Assembly (NCBI GenBank): GCA_947374865.1 | Contig: CANCDR010000007.1 | Span: 62,001 to 126,000 of the forward strand | Source: Oxalobacteraceae bacterium | GTDB taxonomy: Bacteria; Pseudomonadota; Gammaproteobacteria; Burkholderiales; Burkholderiaceae_D | Length of the DNA: 64,000 bases | Direction of reading: 5' to 3' | Part shown: positions 17,111-26,534 of the stretch, in pieces | Position numbering within the stretch: position 1 is the first letter of the stretch | How the letters are laid out: the number at the start of each line of letters is the position of its first letter | Notes under the pieces: model-generated | Seen by the model: the letters and a program-made list of their open reading frames with translations, nothing else | Database searches by the model: none | What the model was told of the DNA's origin: nothing | Made by a program: the position numbers and the translations under genes

Positions 17111-20023
17111 TTATTGACAAGCTTCGCATTCTTCAAATCCCTGGTCACCAGGACGCAGCATACAGGCCGGGCCGTCTGGCTCTTGCTGACCGGCCGCCGT
17201 AGCAGATATCGCTGCTGCGCCGTTGGTCGAACCATCAATCCCGACCGCATTCAGTGCGCCGGTTTTGGAGGTCGATTTCTCGGTCGAGGTCGCGCCGATG
17301 GTACGCAGGTAGTACGTGGTTTTGAGACCGCGCAGCCAGGCCAGCTTGTAGGTTTCATCCAGCGTCTTGCCCGAAGCGCCTGCCATATAGATGTTGAGTG
17401 ACTGCGCCTGATCAATCCACTTCTGCCGCCGTGAGGCTGCTTCGACTAGCCACTTTGGTTCGACCTCAAAGGCGGTGGCGTAGATCGCGCGTAAATCCTG
17501 CGGAATACGATCGATCTTGGCCAGGCTGCCATCGAAATACTTCAGATCAGAAATCATCACTTCATCCCACAAGCCGCGGGCCTTGAGATCACGTACCAGG
17601 TATTCATTGATCTCGGTGAATTCGCCAGACAGGTTCGATTTCACATACAGATTCTGGTAAGTCGGCTCGATACAGGCGGATACGCCGATGATGTTGGAAA
17701 TCGTCGCTGTCGGCGCAATCGCCACGCAGTTTGAGTTGCGCATGCCGTGCTGCTTGATACGGCTACGTAGCGCATCCCAATCCATACTGACAGAAAAATC
17801 TGATTCCAGATAGCCGCCGCGCTCTTCGCCCAAGAGCTTGAGGGAATCCTGCGGCAAAATACCACGGTCCCACAAAGAGCCGGTAAAGGAACTGTAGCGA
17901 CCGCGTTCTTCAGCCAGCTCGGTAGAGGCCCAGTAAGCGTGATAGCAGACAGCTTCCATCGAACGGTCGGCGAACTCCACCGCATCCATCGATGCGTAAG
18001 GTACGCGCATCATGTGCAGGCAGTCCTGGAAACCCATGATGCCCAGACCGACCGGACGATGACGCAGGTTGGAATCACGCGCCTTCTTGACCGCGTAGTA
18101 GTTAATATCGATCACGTTATCGAGCATACGCATCGCCGTGCGAACCGTCTTTTGCAACTTGACCTGATCAAGCTGCCCGTCTTTCATGTGGGCTGGCATG
18201 TTGACCGAACCCAGATTACAGACCGCGATTTCAGATTCATTAGTATTGAGGGTGATTTCTGTGCACAGATTAGAACTATGCACCATGCCGACATGCTGCT
18301 GCGGCGAACGGATGTTGCATGGGTCTTTGAACGTGATCCATGGGTGACCTGTCTCGAACAGCATTGACAGCATCTTGCGCCACAGGTCCAGCGCCTGGAC
18401 TTTCTTGAAATTACTCAGCTCGCCGCGTGCAGCACGTGCTTCGTAGCCGACATAAGCAGCCTCAAAAGCACGGCCGACCTTATCGTGCAGATCGACTGCA
18501 TCACTGGGTGAAAACAAGGTCCACTCGCCTTTTTCCATGACCCGCTTCATGAACAGATCAGGAATCCAGTTAGCGGTATTCATGTCATGCGTGCGGCGGC
18601 GGTCATCGCCGGTATTTTTACGCAGCTCGAGGAATTCCTCGATGTCCATGTGCCAGGTTTCCAGGTAGGCGCAGACCGCACCCTTGCGTTTGCCACCTTG
18701 ATTGACTGCCACCGCCGTGTCGTTGACCACTTTCAAAAATGGCACCACGCCTTGCGATTTGCCGTTGGTTCCCTTGATGTGGGCGCCGAGCGAACGCACT
18801 GGCGTCCAGTCATTACCCAGGCCGCCGGCAAACTTGGCAAGCAAGGCATTTTCTTTAATGGCCTCAAAAATACCGTCCAGATCATCGGCCACGGTCGTCA
18901 GATAGCAGGACGATAATTGTGAGCGCAAGGTACCGGAGTTAAACAAGGTCGGGGTCGAGCTCATGAAGTCGAAGCTCGACAGCAGATGGTAAAACTCAAT
19001 GGCGCGCGCTTCGCGATTGATTTCACTGATTGCCAAACCCATCGCCACACGCATGTAGAACACCTGCGGCATTTCGATGCGACTATCTTTAATATGCAGG
19101 AAATAGCGGTCATACAGTGTCTGCAGACCGATATAGCCAAACTGCAGATCGCGATCGGGAACGATGGCATCGGCCAGCATTTTCAGATCGAACTGACCCA
19201 GCTTTTGATCGAGCAGATCGGCTTCGATGCCCTTCTTGATATATTTTGGAAAATAATCAATGTAGGCGGCGGCGGCATCGGCTTGCGCGACTTCGCGGCC
19301 AAACACTTCCTTACGCACTGTATGCAAGAGGATACGTGCCGTGACCTGACTATAGGCCGGATCTTTTTCCATCAAGGCGCGCGCGGCAAGAATGGCCGAC
19401 TTGTGCAGTTCTTCGACTGGCACACCGTCGTACAGATTTTTGACGGTCTCGGCCAAGATAGCTTCGCTGTCGACATTTTTTTCCAGACCACTGCAGGCGG
19501 CCACGATCAGTGAGCGAACCTGATTCATGTCCAGCAGACGACGCTGACCATTTTCAGTCACATGCAATTCGAGAGCAGATGCGTCTGCCTTGCTCGACTT
19601 TTGCTGCGCCCGTTCTTCCATGCGCTTGGCGCGATACAGAACATAGGCCCGGGCGGCGTCATGCTCGCCTGAGCGCATGAGCGACAGCTCGACCTGATCC
19701 TGCACATCTTCAATATGAAAAGTACCGCCGGCTGGCTGGCGACGCACCAGGGCATTGACGACATTGGCGGTCAATTGCTCAACCAGTTCACGTACCCGCG
19801 CTGACGCAGCACCCTGGCCACCATTCACCGCCAAAAACGCCTTGGTGACAGCAATCGAAATCTTGGACGGCTCAAACCCAACCACCGCACCATTACGTCG
19901 TATCAGCTTGTAATCACTATAGGTCACAGCTGGGGATGGAAATGCGCTCAGCGCCTGATTAAAACTACCGCCGACATTGTATTCAGCGGGCGCCTTGGTG
20001 GTAACTTCTTGTGATGATTGCAT
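17111..20023 (-). CDS. nrdA: Ribonucleoside-diphosphate reductase class Ia, alpha subunit
   Basis: A 970-residue catalytic subunit that reduces NDPs to dNDPs. The N-terminus contains an ATP-cone (about 37-130, LIRRNGAVVGFEPSKISIA) and a second cone-like region (about 150-240, LLDMNQVRSLIVAA), as in the long NrdA of Pseudomonas aeruginosa. These control activity through ATP/dATP. The catalytic barrel includes NLCTEITLNTNESEIAVCNLGS, and the C-terminus ends CEACQ with the redox-shuttle cysteines. I place the start at the ATG at 20023 (MQSSQEVTTKAP) because AGGAG lies six bases upstream; an open frame extends 57 bases further without support. NrdR boxes lie about 235 bases upstream. Confidence 0.95.
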   Translation of the reverse strand: MQSSQEVTTKAPAEYNVGGSFNQALSAFPSPAVTYSDYKLIRRNGAVVGFEPSKISIAVTKAFLAVNGGQGAASARVRELVEQLTANVVNALVRRQPAGGTFHIEDVQDQVELSLMRSGEHDAARAYVLYRAKRMEERAQQKSSKADASALELHVTENGQRRLLDMNQVRSLIVAACSGLEKNVDSEAILAETVKNLYDGVPVEELHKSAILAARALMEKDPAYSQVTARILLHTVRKEVFGREVAQADAAAAYIDYFPKYIKKGIEADLLDQKLGQFDLKMLADAIVPDRDLQFGYIGLQTLYDRYFLHIKDSRIEMPQVFYMRVAMGLAISEINREARAIEFYHLLSSFDFMSSTPTLFNSGTLRSQLSSCYLTTVADDLDGIFEAIKENALLAKFAGGLGNDWTPVRSLGAHIKGTNGKSQGVVPFLKVVNDTAVAVNQGGKRKGAVCAYLETWHMDIEEFLELRKNTGDDRRRTHDMNTANWIPDLFMKRVMEKGEWTLFSPSDAVDLHDKVGRAFEAAYVGYEARAARGELSNFKKVQALDLWRKMLSMLFETGHPWITFKDPCNIRSPQQHVGMVHSSNLCTEITLNTNESEIAVCNLGSVNMPAHMKDGQLDQVKLQKTVRTAMRMLDNVIDINYYAVKKARDSNLRHRPVGLGIMGFQDCLHMMRVPYASMDAVEFADRSMEAVCYHAYWASTELAEERGRYSSFTGSLWDRGILPQDSLKLLGEERGGYLESDFSVSMDWDALRSRIKQHGMRNSNCVAIAPTATISNIIGVSACIEPTYQNLYVKSNLSGEFTEINEYLVRDLKARGLWDEVMISDLKYFDGSLAKIDRIPQDLRAIYATAFEVEPKWLVEAASRRQKWIDQAQSLNIYMAGASGKTLDETYKLAWLRGLKTTYYLRTIGATSTEKSTSKTGALNAVGIDGSTNGAAAISATAAGQQEPDGPACMLRPGDQGFEECEACQ

Positions 20024-20446
20024 TAAAGCTCCTGGACAGAGTGAACGGCTGCGACATTTCTTCCCCGCGCCGGTCAACATTATTTTTTAGGTGAGCTCTT
20101 TTGACAGAACCCTTGAAGCACATTACGACAGAAGCTGGTATTGCGGGTATTACCTGTCTCAATGGGGCGTCGAATGCACGCCTGTTTGACGACCTGAGAG
20201 AGTCGAGTTGAGTGCCCCGTACAGGAGGTGACACGATCGACGCCAATTGTGGAAAACACTATATCTAGTGGAAAGCACCCCAATTGGCACTGATTGTAGT
20301 GCCTTGAACAAGCAGAAGCAATAATTTTTTCAACTTATTTTCGTCCAAAAGGACGACTTTTTTTGCGCTGGCGCGTTGACTTTTTGGCCAAGCTCAGCTT
20401 ACGTTTGTGTAAACGCGACAGAGACGCCTTATTTGCCTTATTTACC
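20024..20446. other. 423-base region between nrdA and pilR
   Basis: It holds the nrdA leader and promoter region with two NrdR boxes (20256-20302). Nearer pilR is a hairpin, TCGTCC AAAA GGACGA, followed by seven T residues on the plus strand (about 20341-20362), where no plus-strand gene ends. A Lys/Arg-rich open frame (20335-20451, minus) overlaps the pilR end but has no start codon. I see no other gene. Confidence 0.6.
20256..20302 (-). promoter_or_regulatory. Pair of NrdR boxes controlling nrdAB
   Basis: Two 16-base boxes upstream of nrdA: ACACTATATCTAGTGG (20256-20271), close to the NrdR consensus acaCwAtATaTwGtgt, and GCACTGATTGTAGTGC (20287-20302), a weaker inverted repeat. Their starts are 31 bases apart, three helical turns, the spacing typical of NrdR operators. 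The first box contains TATAGT on the minus strand, which could be the -10 element. NrdR represses ribonucleotide reductase genes when dATP is abundant. Confidence 0.8.
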
Positions 20447-21916
20447 TCAATCGTGCTCCTGAATGGCCAGTCTTTGCATGCGATAACGCAGCTGACGAAA
20501 GCTAATGCCGAGCAAGGTGGCCGCCTGGGTTCGGTTAAAACGGGTCTTGGCCAGCGCCCTTAAGATAAGCTCGCGTTCCACGCCGTCGAGATGTTCCGGC
20601 AAGGAGGCCGGCAATTCGTGACGTGGCGCAGGTGGGGTCATAACGGCAGCTTCCACGCCGGCCTGGATGGTTTGCGAATCTGCCGCCTCGATACCCTGCA
20701 CGATAGCGCTCTTATTCGTTATATTAGGCAGGCTAGGGTCAGGGTCAGGGTCAGGGTCAGGCGCCAGTTTGATCGCCAGGTCATGCATCTCGATGACACC
20801 ATGACTGGCAAATGCCAGTGCGCGCTCGAGTATATTTTCCAGCTCACGTACATTGCCGGGAAAACGGTAGGCTTGCAGCTGCACAAGCGCGGCCGGACGC
20901 AGCACCGCTTGGCCACCTGAAGGAGCAAGACGGGCCAGAATTGCGGCAGCCAGCTGTGGCACATCGTCTAATCGCTCGCGCAAAGGTGGCAAATGCAGCT
21001 CGATGACATTGAGCCGATAAAATAAATCCTGACGAAATTGCCCCGCCTTGACACAGTCAGCCAGATTTTTGTGGGTGGCACTGATCAGCCGAACATCGAG
21101 TAACTCTTCCTCATTCGTTCCCAATCGCCGTACCCGACGCTCCTGTATAACGCGCAATAACTTGACCTGCATGGCCAGCGGCAGGTCGGCGACTTCATCG
21201 AGCATCAGGGTGCCACCATGCGCGGCCTGGAAAAAACCTTCCCTGTCACTGATCGCGCCGGTAAAAGCACCTTTACGGTAGCCAAAAAATTCAGCTTCCA
21301 TCAAAGCCTCAGGAATGGCGCCACAGTTGACAGCGACGAATGGCTGGTCGGCGCGCGCACTGAGGGCATGCATTTCGCGCGCGGCGAGTTCCTTGCCACT
21401 GCCAGACTCGCCACTAATGGCGACCGGCGCCATGCTGCGCGCCAAGCGGGCAATCTGACTCCGCAAGCTAATCATCGCCGCGCTGTCACCTAATAGGAGC
21501 GAGGACTGGCCGGGCGAGCGCTGATCTGACGTTTGAACAGCATGGCGACGACTGCTTTGCAAAGCCGACAGCACCGTTGAGCGCAGCTGCTCGAGCCCGA
21601 TCGGCTTGGTCAGATAATCGAAGGCGCCTGCTTTAAGCGCGGCGACCGCGTTATCGGCACTGCCAAACGCGGTAATGACCGCGACCGGCGTGTGCTTGAA
21701 GCGGCTACTGATTTCTTCGACCAATTCGAGGCCGAGTCCATCCGGTAATCGCATGTCGGTCAGCGCCAGGGCATAGGGTGTTTTTTCGAGATAGCCACGG
21801 GCCGCGGCAAGACTGTCGGCGCTGTCGACATCCAGGCCCATTTTTACCAAGGTAATTTCAAGCAACTCCCGCAGGTCTGCTTCGTCGTCCACTACCAAAA
21901 TACGCGGTGAAGCCAT
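20447..21916 (-). CDS. pilR: Sigma-54-dependent response regulator, PilR type
   Basis: A 489-residue NtrC-family activator. The receiver domain starts ILVVDDEADLREL and has the phosphoacceptor Asp in ALTDMRLPDG. The AAA+ domain has Walker A GESGSGKE and the sigma-54 contact loop GAFTGA. A linker of four or more Asp-Pro pairs, from a six-base tandem repeat, precedes the C-terminal Fis-type helix-turn-helix (NRTQAATLLGISFRQLRYRMQRL). The adjacent pilS makes this the two-component system that activates pilin transcription. I use the ATG at 21916 (MASPRILVVDD), since the longer TTG frame has no ribosome-binding site. Confidence 0.93.
   Translation of the reverse strand: MASPRILVVDDEADLRELLEITLVKMGLDVDSADSLAAARGYLEKTPYALALTDMRLPDGLGLELVEEISSRFKHTPVAVITAFGSADNAVAALKAGAFDYLTKPIGLEQLRSTVLSALQSSRRHAVQTSDQRSPGQSSLLLGDSAAMISLRSQIARLARSMAPVAISGESGSGKELAAREMHALSARADQPFVAVNCGAIPEALMEAEFFGYRKGAFTGAISDREGFFQAAHGGTLMLDEVADLPLAMQVKLLRVIQERRVRRLGTNEEELLDVRLISATHKNLADCVKAGQFRQDLFYRLNVIELHLPPLRERLDDVPQLAAAILARLAPSGGQAVLRPAALVQLQAYRFPGNVRELENILERALAFASHGVIEMHDLAIKLAPDPDPDPDPSLPNITNKSAIVQGIEAADSQTIQAGVEAAVMTPPAPRHELPASLPEHLDGVERELILRALAKTRFNRTQAATLLGISFRQLRYRMQRLAIQEHD
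20734..20761. repeat. Six-base tandem repeat inside pilR
   Basis: About four and a half copies of AGGGTC on the plus strand, encoding the Asp-Pro run in the linker between the AAA+ and DNA-binding domains of PilR. Length changes would alter the linker without breaking the frame. Confidence 0.88.
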
Positions 21917-21970
21917 CGATTCGCTTGAGGTCCTAATTAATCCTGCTGCATCAAGCCGGCCCAAGATTGT

Positions 21971-23665
21971 TTAAGGGGCGGCCGACGCTACTGTAATGAC
22001 AAAACGACCGCTTAATGCGCCCTCACGCTGATCTGTGCCCTCGATGCGGTATTCATAATCAATCATGCCGCCGTTATTAAGGCACAGTTCGCGCGCCAGA
22101 TACAAGCCCAGGCCAGTACCCTTGTTTGAGGTGGTATAAAACGGCTCAAACAAATGCGCCCTGACTTCCTGTGACATCCCCGGACCATCGTCCTGCACAT
22201 GCAGTTCCAGTCGATGCGCGAGTCCAACCAGCGCAAATATCCGGATACTGCCCGGCCGCGCACTCGCATAGCGCAGCGCATTGGTGAGTAAATTCACGAT
22301 CACTTCACGCAAATGCAATGGGTCAAACCAGACTCTGCAATCGTCCATACCAAGCACCTGAATGACATCTTCAGCAAGCTGATTTGCCAAACAGAACTCA
22401 CCGATAGTTTCCGCAAAAAAGGGCGCCAGCGCCAGCGCTTCGTGATGCGAATGCGCTTTTCGCGACAAATCAAGAATGTCCTTGATTATTCGATCAAGTC
22501 GCTCAACATTATCGCCAACAATCTTTAGCAAACGCGACTGTGCGGGCGTGGAATCTTCCTCTTTCAGGAGCGCAGCAGCATGCGCAATCGCGGCTAAAGG
22601 ATTTCTGACTTCATGCGCGATACTGGCAGTCAGGCGTCCCATGGACGCCAACTTCAGCTGTTGCGCCTGATTTTCGATTTCTGTGACGTCCTGCAAAAAT
22701 ATCACGGTCCGGTCAAAATGCAGACCCACCGCATCGACCTTGGCAAATCGCAGCTTGAGATGGATCACCAATTCACGGCGCAAGGCACGCGCAGAGTTGG
22801 CATAATAAAAATCGTCGCCCGGTTTGACCGTGACCAGTTTGGCCTGCTCGGGTTCATGGTCCTCGTTGGGTGCCCTTAGCAGCCAGACAAAAAATGCATC
22901 GGCAATCGGCGCCAAGGTGTGCAGGTCGGTGAGCCGTCGCAGAGGTTCATGGTAGGGAATGCGTAGACCAAGCATCTGTTCGGCCGCCGGGTTCGCGGTA
23001 TAAATCTCGCCACCCGAACCGACGACCAGAATGCCGTCGCCCATGTCGGCAATGACCAGCCGGTTAATCGCCTCCTGCACCTCCAGATTGATCCCGCGCC
23101 GGTTGGCCAATGCTTCTTGTCGCACCAGTTTGGCCGCCAGCTGATTGATCACAAAGGCGGCTGCCAGAAAGGCTGCGCCATATAATCCCGCCTCAAACAG
23201 GCTCGAATCCGAGTTGAGCGTCAGGCTGCGATAACTGCTATCGATGAGCAGAAATAGTGTCGCCACCGAGGCAAAAAAAAGTGCCAGCGTGAGCGGCGCC
23301 AGAATCGCCCCGCCGGCCAGTGGAAATAAATAGAGAATAGCCAGACCACTGCGCGCGCCGCCGACCATGGCATACAGCGTCGAGACGACAAACAGGTCGA
23401 CATTGAGCTGTATGATGAGCTGTAAATAATAGCGACGCGGATAGCGCACTACGAGCACGACAAAAATAAATGCCAGACCCAGATAAGCGCCGGCAATACG
23501 CCAGGCATCCACATCGGGCGACTGCAGCGATACATGCCGCATGCTGACACTGAGGTACACCATCAGCAGAACAGCGATGACGATACGGGTAATACTAAAT
23601 GTGAGCAGCGTGCGCCAGAAGGTGTCGAAGGTCAGACTGCGCTGGGAAGGCGTGAGTGCTTGCAT
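21971..23665 (-). CDS. pilS: Sensor histidine kinase, PilS type
   Basis: A 564-residue inner-membrane sensor. Six membrane segments fill about residues 15-185, followed by a PAS-like domain (LVIADMGDGILVVGSGGEIYTANPAAEQML). The HisKA domain has its phosphorylated His in SIAHEVRNPLAAI, and the ATPase domain has the N-box (VNLLTNALRYA), DDGPGM and GTGLGLYLA motifs. The number of helices and the partner pilR 54 bases downstream fit PilS, which senses pilin levels in the membrane and controls pilA. The PilA gene is not in this window. Confidence 0.93.
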   Translation of the reverse strand: MQALTPSQRSLTFDTFWRTLLTFSITRIVIAVLLMVYLSVSMRHVSLQSPDVDAWRIAGAYLGLAFIFVVLVVRYPRRYYLQLIIQLNVDLFVVSTLYAMVGGARSGLAILYLFPLAGGAILAPLTLALFFASVATLFLLIDSSYRSLTLNSDSSLFEAGLYGAAFLAAAFVINQLAAKLVRQEALANRRGINLEVQEAINRLVIADMGDGILVVGSGGEIYTANPAAEQMLGLRIPYHEPLRRLTDLHTLAPIADAFFVWLLRAPNEDHEPEQAKLVTVKPGDDFYYANSARALRRELVIHLKLRFAKVDAVGLHFDRTVIFLQDVTEIENQAQQLKLASMGRLTASIAHEVRNPLAAIAHAAALLKEEDSTPAQSRLLKIVGDNVERLDRIIKDILDLSRKAHSHHEALALAPFFAETIGEFCLANQLAEDVIQVLGMDDCRVWFDPLHLREVIVNLLTNALRYASARPGSIRIFALVGLAHRLELHVQDDGPGMSQEVRAHLFEPFYTTSNKGTGLGLYLARELCLNNGGMIDYEYRIEGTDQREGALSGRFVITVASAAP

Positions 23666-23710
23666 GCCAGGGGTAATAGTCGAGAAAGGCTCAGTCGAGG
23701 AAGACTCGGA

Positions 23711-23953
23711 TCAGACAGCGCCATCCCGCGAGCGGTGCTCACTCGAGCAATACGCTGCGCCGATGGCATTGCGCAGCGCTTCGGATTCCGGCACATAGAT
23801 ACCGCAATGCGCGCAACATAACATCGCTTCGCCTGCGGCTGCGTGCGGGCTGGGTGGGGCATTGCGGGGTGCCGATTTTTGCGCTGCCTTGTTTTTATTC
23901 CGGATGACGAACACCACTGCCACAGCCAATATCAGCCAAAATACAAGCTTCAT
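23711..23953 (-). CDS. PP0621-like small membrane protein with zinc-ribbon-like cysteines
   Basis: An 80-residue protein. One N-terminal membrane helix (MKLVFWLILAVAVVFVI) is followed by a basic linker and a cysteine motif, CCAHCGIYVPESEAL...YCSSEHR, that could bind zinc. The family is often found next to pilS in betaproteobacteria; no function is known to me. The ATG at 23953 shares a base with the stop of the CcsA-like gene, and GGAG lies six bases upstream. An in-frame ATG three bases earlier is also possible. Confidence 0.82.
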   Translation of the reverse strand: MKLVFWLILAVAVVFVIRNKNKAAQKSAPRNAPPSPHAAAGEAMLCCAHCGIYVPESEALRNAIGAAYCSSEHRSRDGAV

Positions 23954-24807
23954 CATGCGCTCCGATGCAAAAGAACTTCCAGCACAAAACGACTGCCAAC
24001 ATAGGCCAGTAATAAAGTAGCAAAACCGGCGAGGGTGAAACTGAGCGCAGTTTTGCCGCGCCAGCCACGCCATCGGCGGCCAGCCAGCAGCAGGCCGAAT
24101 AAGATCCACGACATCAGGGTGAAGACTGTTTTATGGTCCCATTTCACGGCCAGGCCAAACACCTGCTCCGAAAAAACCATGCCTGACAAAACCGTCAGGG
24201 TTAAAAAGATGAAGCCAAAACCAATCAGCCGAAACAGCAGCTTTTCCATGGTCATGAGTGCCGGCAGACGGTCAATCGCTACGGCAAACCAGCCGGCAGA
24301 TAATTTTCCCCGCGTATGCAAACGGCTATCCTGCAAAGCCATCACGACGGCATGAAAAGCGGCGATGGTCAGCGTGCTGTACGCCAGCAGCGCGATCGCG
24401 ACATGCCAGGGAAATAAAGGCGACTGCCCCAACAGCGAAAAAACGCTACCGGGAAAAAGTAGTGGCAATATGATCGATACCCCCGCGCAGGGCAGCATCA
24501 GTACCCGAAGGCTATCGAGGGAAAAATTACGATTTTCCAGCCAATAGACCAGCACGGAAATCCACAGCGCGGCCGACAGCATGACGGCAAACCCTAGTCG
24601 TAGGGCATGCAGCGTGCCGCCCATGAGCACAATGGCGCCCAGCGCAGCGCCATGCAATAACCAAGCCACGAGCGTGCCAACGGCCACCTGAGTACGCAGC
24701 CGGGCTGGCATGACCGCGCTGATGAGGTAGGCCACAGCGGCACAAATTGATAAGTATTTTTCCATGACAAATAAACTTGGATACGAATGAGTTGATGCAA
24801 TCTGCAT
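23953..24807 (-). CDS. CcsA/YpjD-like inner membrane protein (cytochrome c assembly family)
   Basis: A membrane protein of about 284 residues with eight predicted membrane segments, related to the CcsA/CcmC haem-handling family. Characteristic segments are WHVAIALLAYSTLTIAAFHAVVMALQ and WDHKTVFTLMSWILFGLLLAGR, both with conserved histidines. YpjD-type members usually sit next to ffh, as here, and their exact role is unclear. Two starts are possible: the ATG at 24807 with GAGGG four bases upstream, used here, and the ATG at 24765 (MEKYLSICAAV), which gives a more typical N-terminus. It is divergent from ffh. Confidence 0.85.
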   Translation of the reverse strand: MQIASTHSYPSLFVMEKYLSICAAVAYLISAVMPARLRTQVAVGTLVAWLLHGAALGAIVLMGGTLHALRLGFAVMLSAALWISVLVYWLENRNFSLDSLRVLMLPCAGVSIILPLLFPGSVFSLLGQSPLFPWHVAIALLAYSTLTIAAFHAVVMALQDSRLHTRGKLSAGWFAVAIDRLPALMTMEKLLFRLIGFGFIFLTLTVLSGMVFSEQVFGLAVKWDHKTVFTLMSWILFGLLLAGRRWRGWRGKTALSFTLAGFATLLLAYVGSRFVLEVLLHRSA

Positions 24808-24924
24808 CTACCCTCAGTCTACACTATGTCATCTGCAAAAAGCGCAGGTGTGATGCCTGGCTATCCGCGCGTCGCATCAGGTAAAATGCGTGTTCTATTC
24901 CTCACCCGGTTTAATCCCATCATC

Positions 24925-26292
24925 ATGCTCGACAATCTGACCCAGCGCCTGGCAAAAGTCGTCAAAACCATGCGCGGTGAAGCACGCCTCACCGAAACCA
25001 ATACTGCCGAGATGCTGCGCGAAGTGCGTCTGGCACTGCTGGAAGCCGACGTCGCCTTGCCAGCCGTGCGCGAACTGATCGCCCGCGTCAAAGAAAAAGC
25101 GCTCGGCGAAAGCGTGATCAGCTCGCTCACCCCCGGACAGGCTTTGGTCGGCGTGGTACAAAGTGAGCTCGCCGCCATCATGGGCGGTGACTTGGGCGCG
25201 CAGGCTTCCCAACTCAGCTTTGCCACCCAGCCACCGGCGGTATTCATGATGGCTGGCCTGCAGGGTGCCGGTAAAACCACCACCGTCGGCAAACTGGCGA
25301 AATATCTTAAAGAACAAAAGAAGAAAAAAGTACTGACCGTGTCAGCCGACGTCTACCGGCCCGCCGCCATCGGCCAGCTCGAAACCGTCACCGCCCAGGC
25401 TGGTGCCGACTTTTTCCCTTCCCTGCCGACCGATAAGCCGGTCGACATCGTGCTCGCTGCGCTCGACTACGCCAAACGGCATTATCACGATGTCCTGCTG
25501 ATCGACACCGCCGGTCGTCTCGGTATCGATGAAGCCATGATGCAGGAGATCGCCGTCCTGCACGCCGCCATCAAACCGATCGAGACCTTGTTCGTCGTCG
25601 ACGCCATGCTCGGTCAGGATGCCATCAATACCGCCAAGGCCTTCAGCGATGCGCTACCCCTGACCGGCATCATACTGACCAAACTGGATGGCGACGCACG
25701 CGGTGGAGCGGCCCTGTCGGTGCGACACATTACCGGCAAGCCGATCAAGTTCGCCGGCGTCTCCGAAAAACTCGATGGTCTGGAGGCCTTCGATCCCGAG
25801 CGCATGGCCAGCCGCATTCTTGGCATGGGCGATATTCTGGCGCTGGTCGAAGAAGCGCGCAAAGGCATGGACGTCGCCGCTGCGCAGGATCTGGCGCACA
25901 AAATGAAAGGCGGCGGTAAGTTCGACCTCAACGACTTCAAGGCGCAAATCTCGCAAATGAAAAAAATGGGCGGGCTGTCCGGACTGATGGATAAATTACC
26001 GGCGCAGATGCAGCAGGCCGCCGGCGGGACCAATATGGACAACGCTGAAAAGCAGGTCCGTCGCATGGAAGGCATCATTAATTCCATGACCCCGGCAGAG
26101 CGTGCGAAACCGGAATTGATCAAGGCTTCACGCAAAAAACGCATTGCCAACGGCGCTGGTGTACAGGTCCAGGAAGTCAATCGCATGCTGGTGCAATTTG
26201 AGCAAATGCAGTCGATGATGAAGAAATTCAGCGGCGGCGGCATGATGAAAATGATGCGTAGTATGAAAGGTCTGATGCCCGGAATGCGCTGA
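24925..26292 (+). CDS. ffh: Signal recognition particle protein Ffh
   Basis: A 455-residue SRP54 GTPase that targets nascent membrane proteins to FtsY. It begins MLDNLTQRLAKVVKTMRGEARL, the standard N-domain. The G domain has GLQGAGKTTTVGKLAKYL, DTAGRL and TKLDGDARGG. The C-terminal M domain is Met-rich (MQSMMKKFSGGGMMKMMRSMKGLMPGM). I placed the start at 24925 because the open frame upstream (to 24826) has no family homology. A strong terminator follows at 26327. Confidence 0.97.
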   Translation: MLDNLTQRLAKVVKTMRGEARLTETNTAEMLREVRLALLEADVALPAVRELIARVKEKALGESVISSLTPGQALVGVVQSELAAIMGGDLGAQASQLSFATQPPAVFMMAGLQGAGKTTTVGKLAKYLKEQKKKKVLTVSADVYRPAAIGQLETVTAQAGADFFPSLPTDKPVDIVLAALDYAKRHYHDVLLIDTAGRLGIDEAMMQEIAVLHAAIKPIETLFVVDAMLGQDAINTAKAFSDALPLTGIILTKLDGDARGGAALSVRHITGKPIKFAGVSEKLDGLEAFDPERMASRILGMGDILALVEEARKGMDVAAAQDLAHKMKGGGKFDLNDFKAQISQMKKMGGLSGLMDKLPAQMQQAAGGTNMDNAEKQVRRMEGIINSMTPAERAKPELIKASRKKRIANGAGVQVQEVNRMLVQFEQMQSMMKKFSGGGMMKMMRSMKGLMPGMR

Positions 26293-26326
26293 GATTGGCG
26301 CCATTTGCAGCTGATTTCATGCGCCT

Positions 26327-26356
26327 GCCATCAGGCTGACCTGATGGCTTTTTTTT
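26327..26356 (+). terminator. Intrinsic terminator of ffh
   Basis: GCCATCAGG and CCTGATGGC form a nine-base stem with a CTGA loop, followed by eight T residues, 35 bases after the ffh stop codon. Confidence 0.95.
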
Positions 26357-26534
26357 GCTCCGCGTTGGTGAAATTTCCGACTTTGGCACCCTAAACACCG
26401 ATTATGTAGCGTCTACTGCAAAAATACCTTTAAAAATCAGCAAAAAACACTTGCATACAATAGGAAACATCACCAATATTAGCAGTGCGTAAATTGGCGC
26501 GATTCGCAACATATACAGTGAAGGAGGCTTAAAG

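Noticed and set aside
20341-20362. Hairpin with T-tract on the plus strand upstream of nrdA
   Set aside because: It has terminator features but no plus-strand gene ends here; listed in the region note rather than as a terminator.
20335-20451. Lys/Arg-rich open frame of 38 codons between pilR and nrdA on the minus strand
   Set aside because: No ATG, GTG or TTG start was found at its beginning; the frame runs on from within pilR and could only be reached by frameshift. Kept as a note only.
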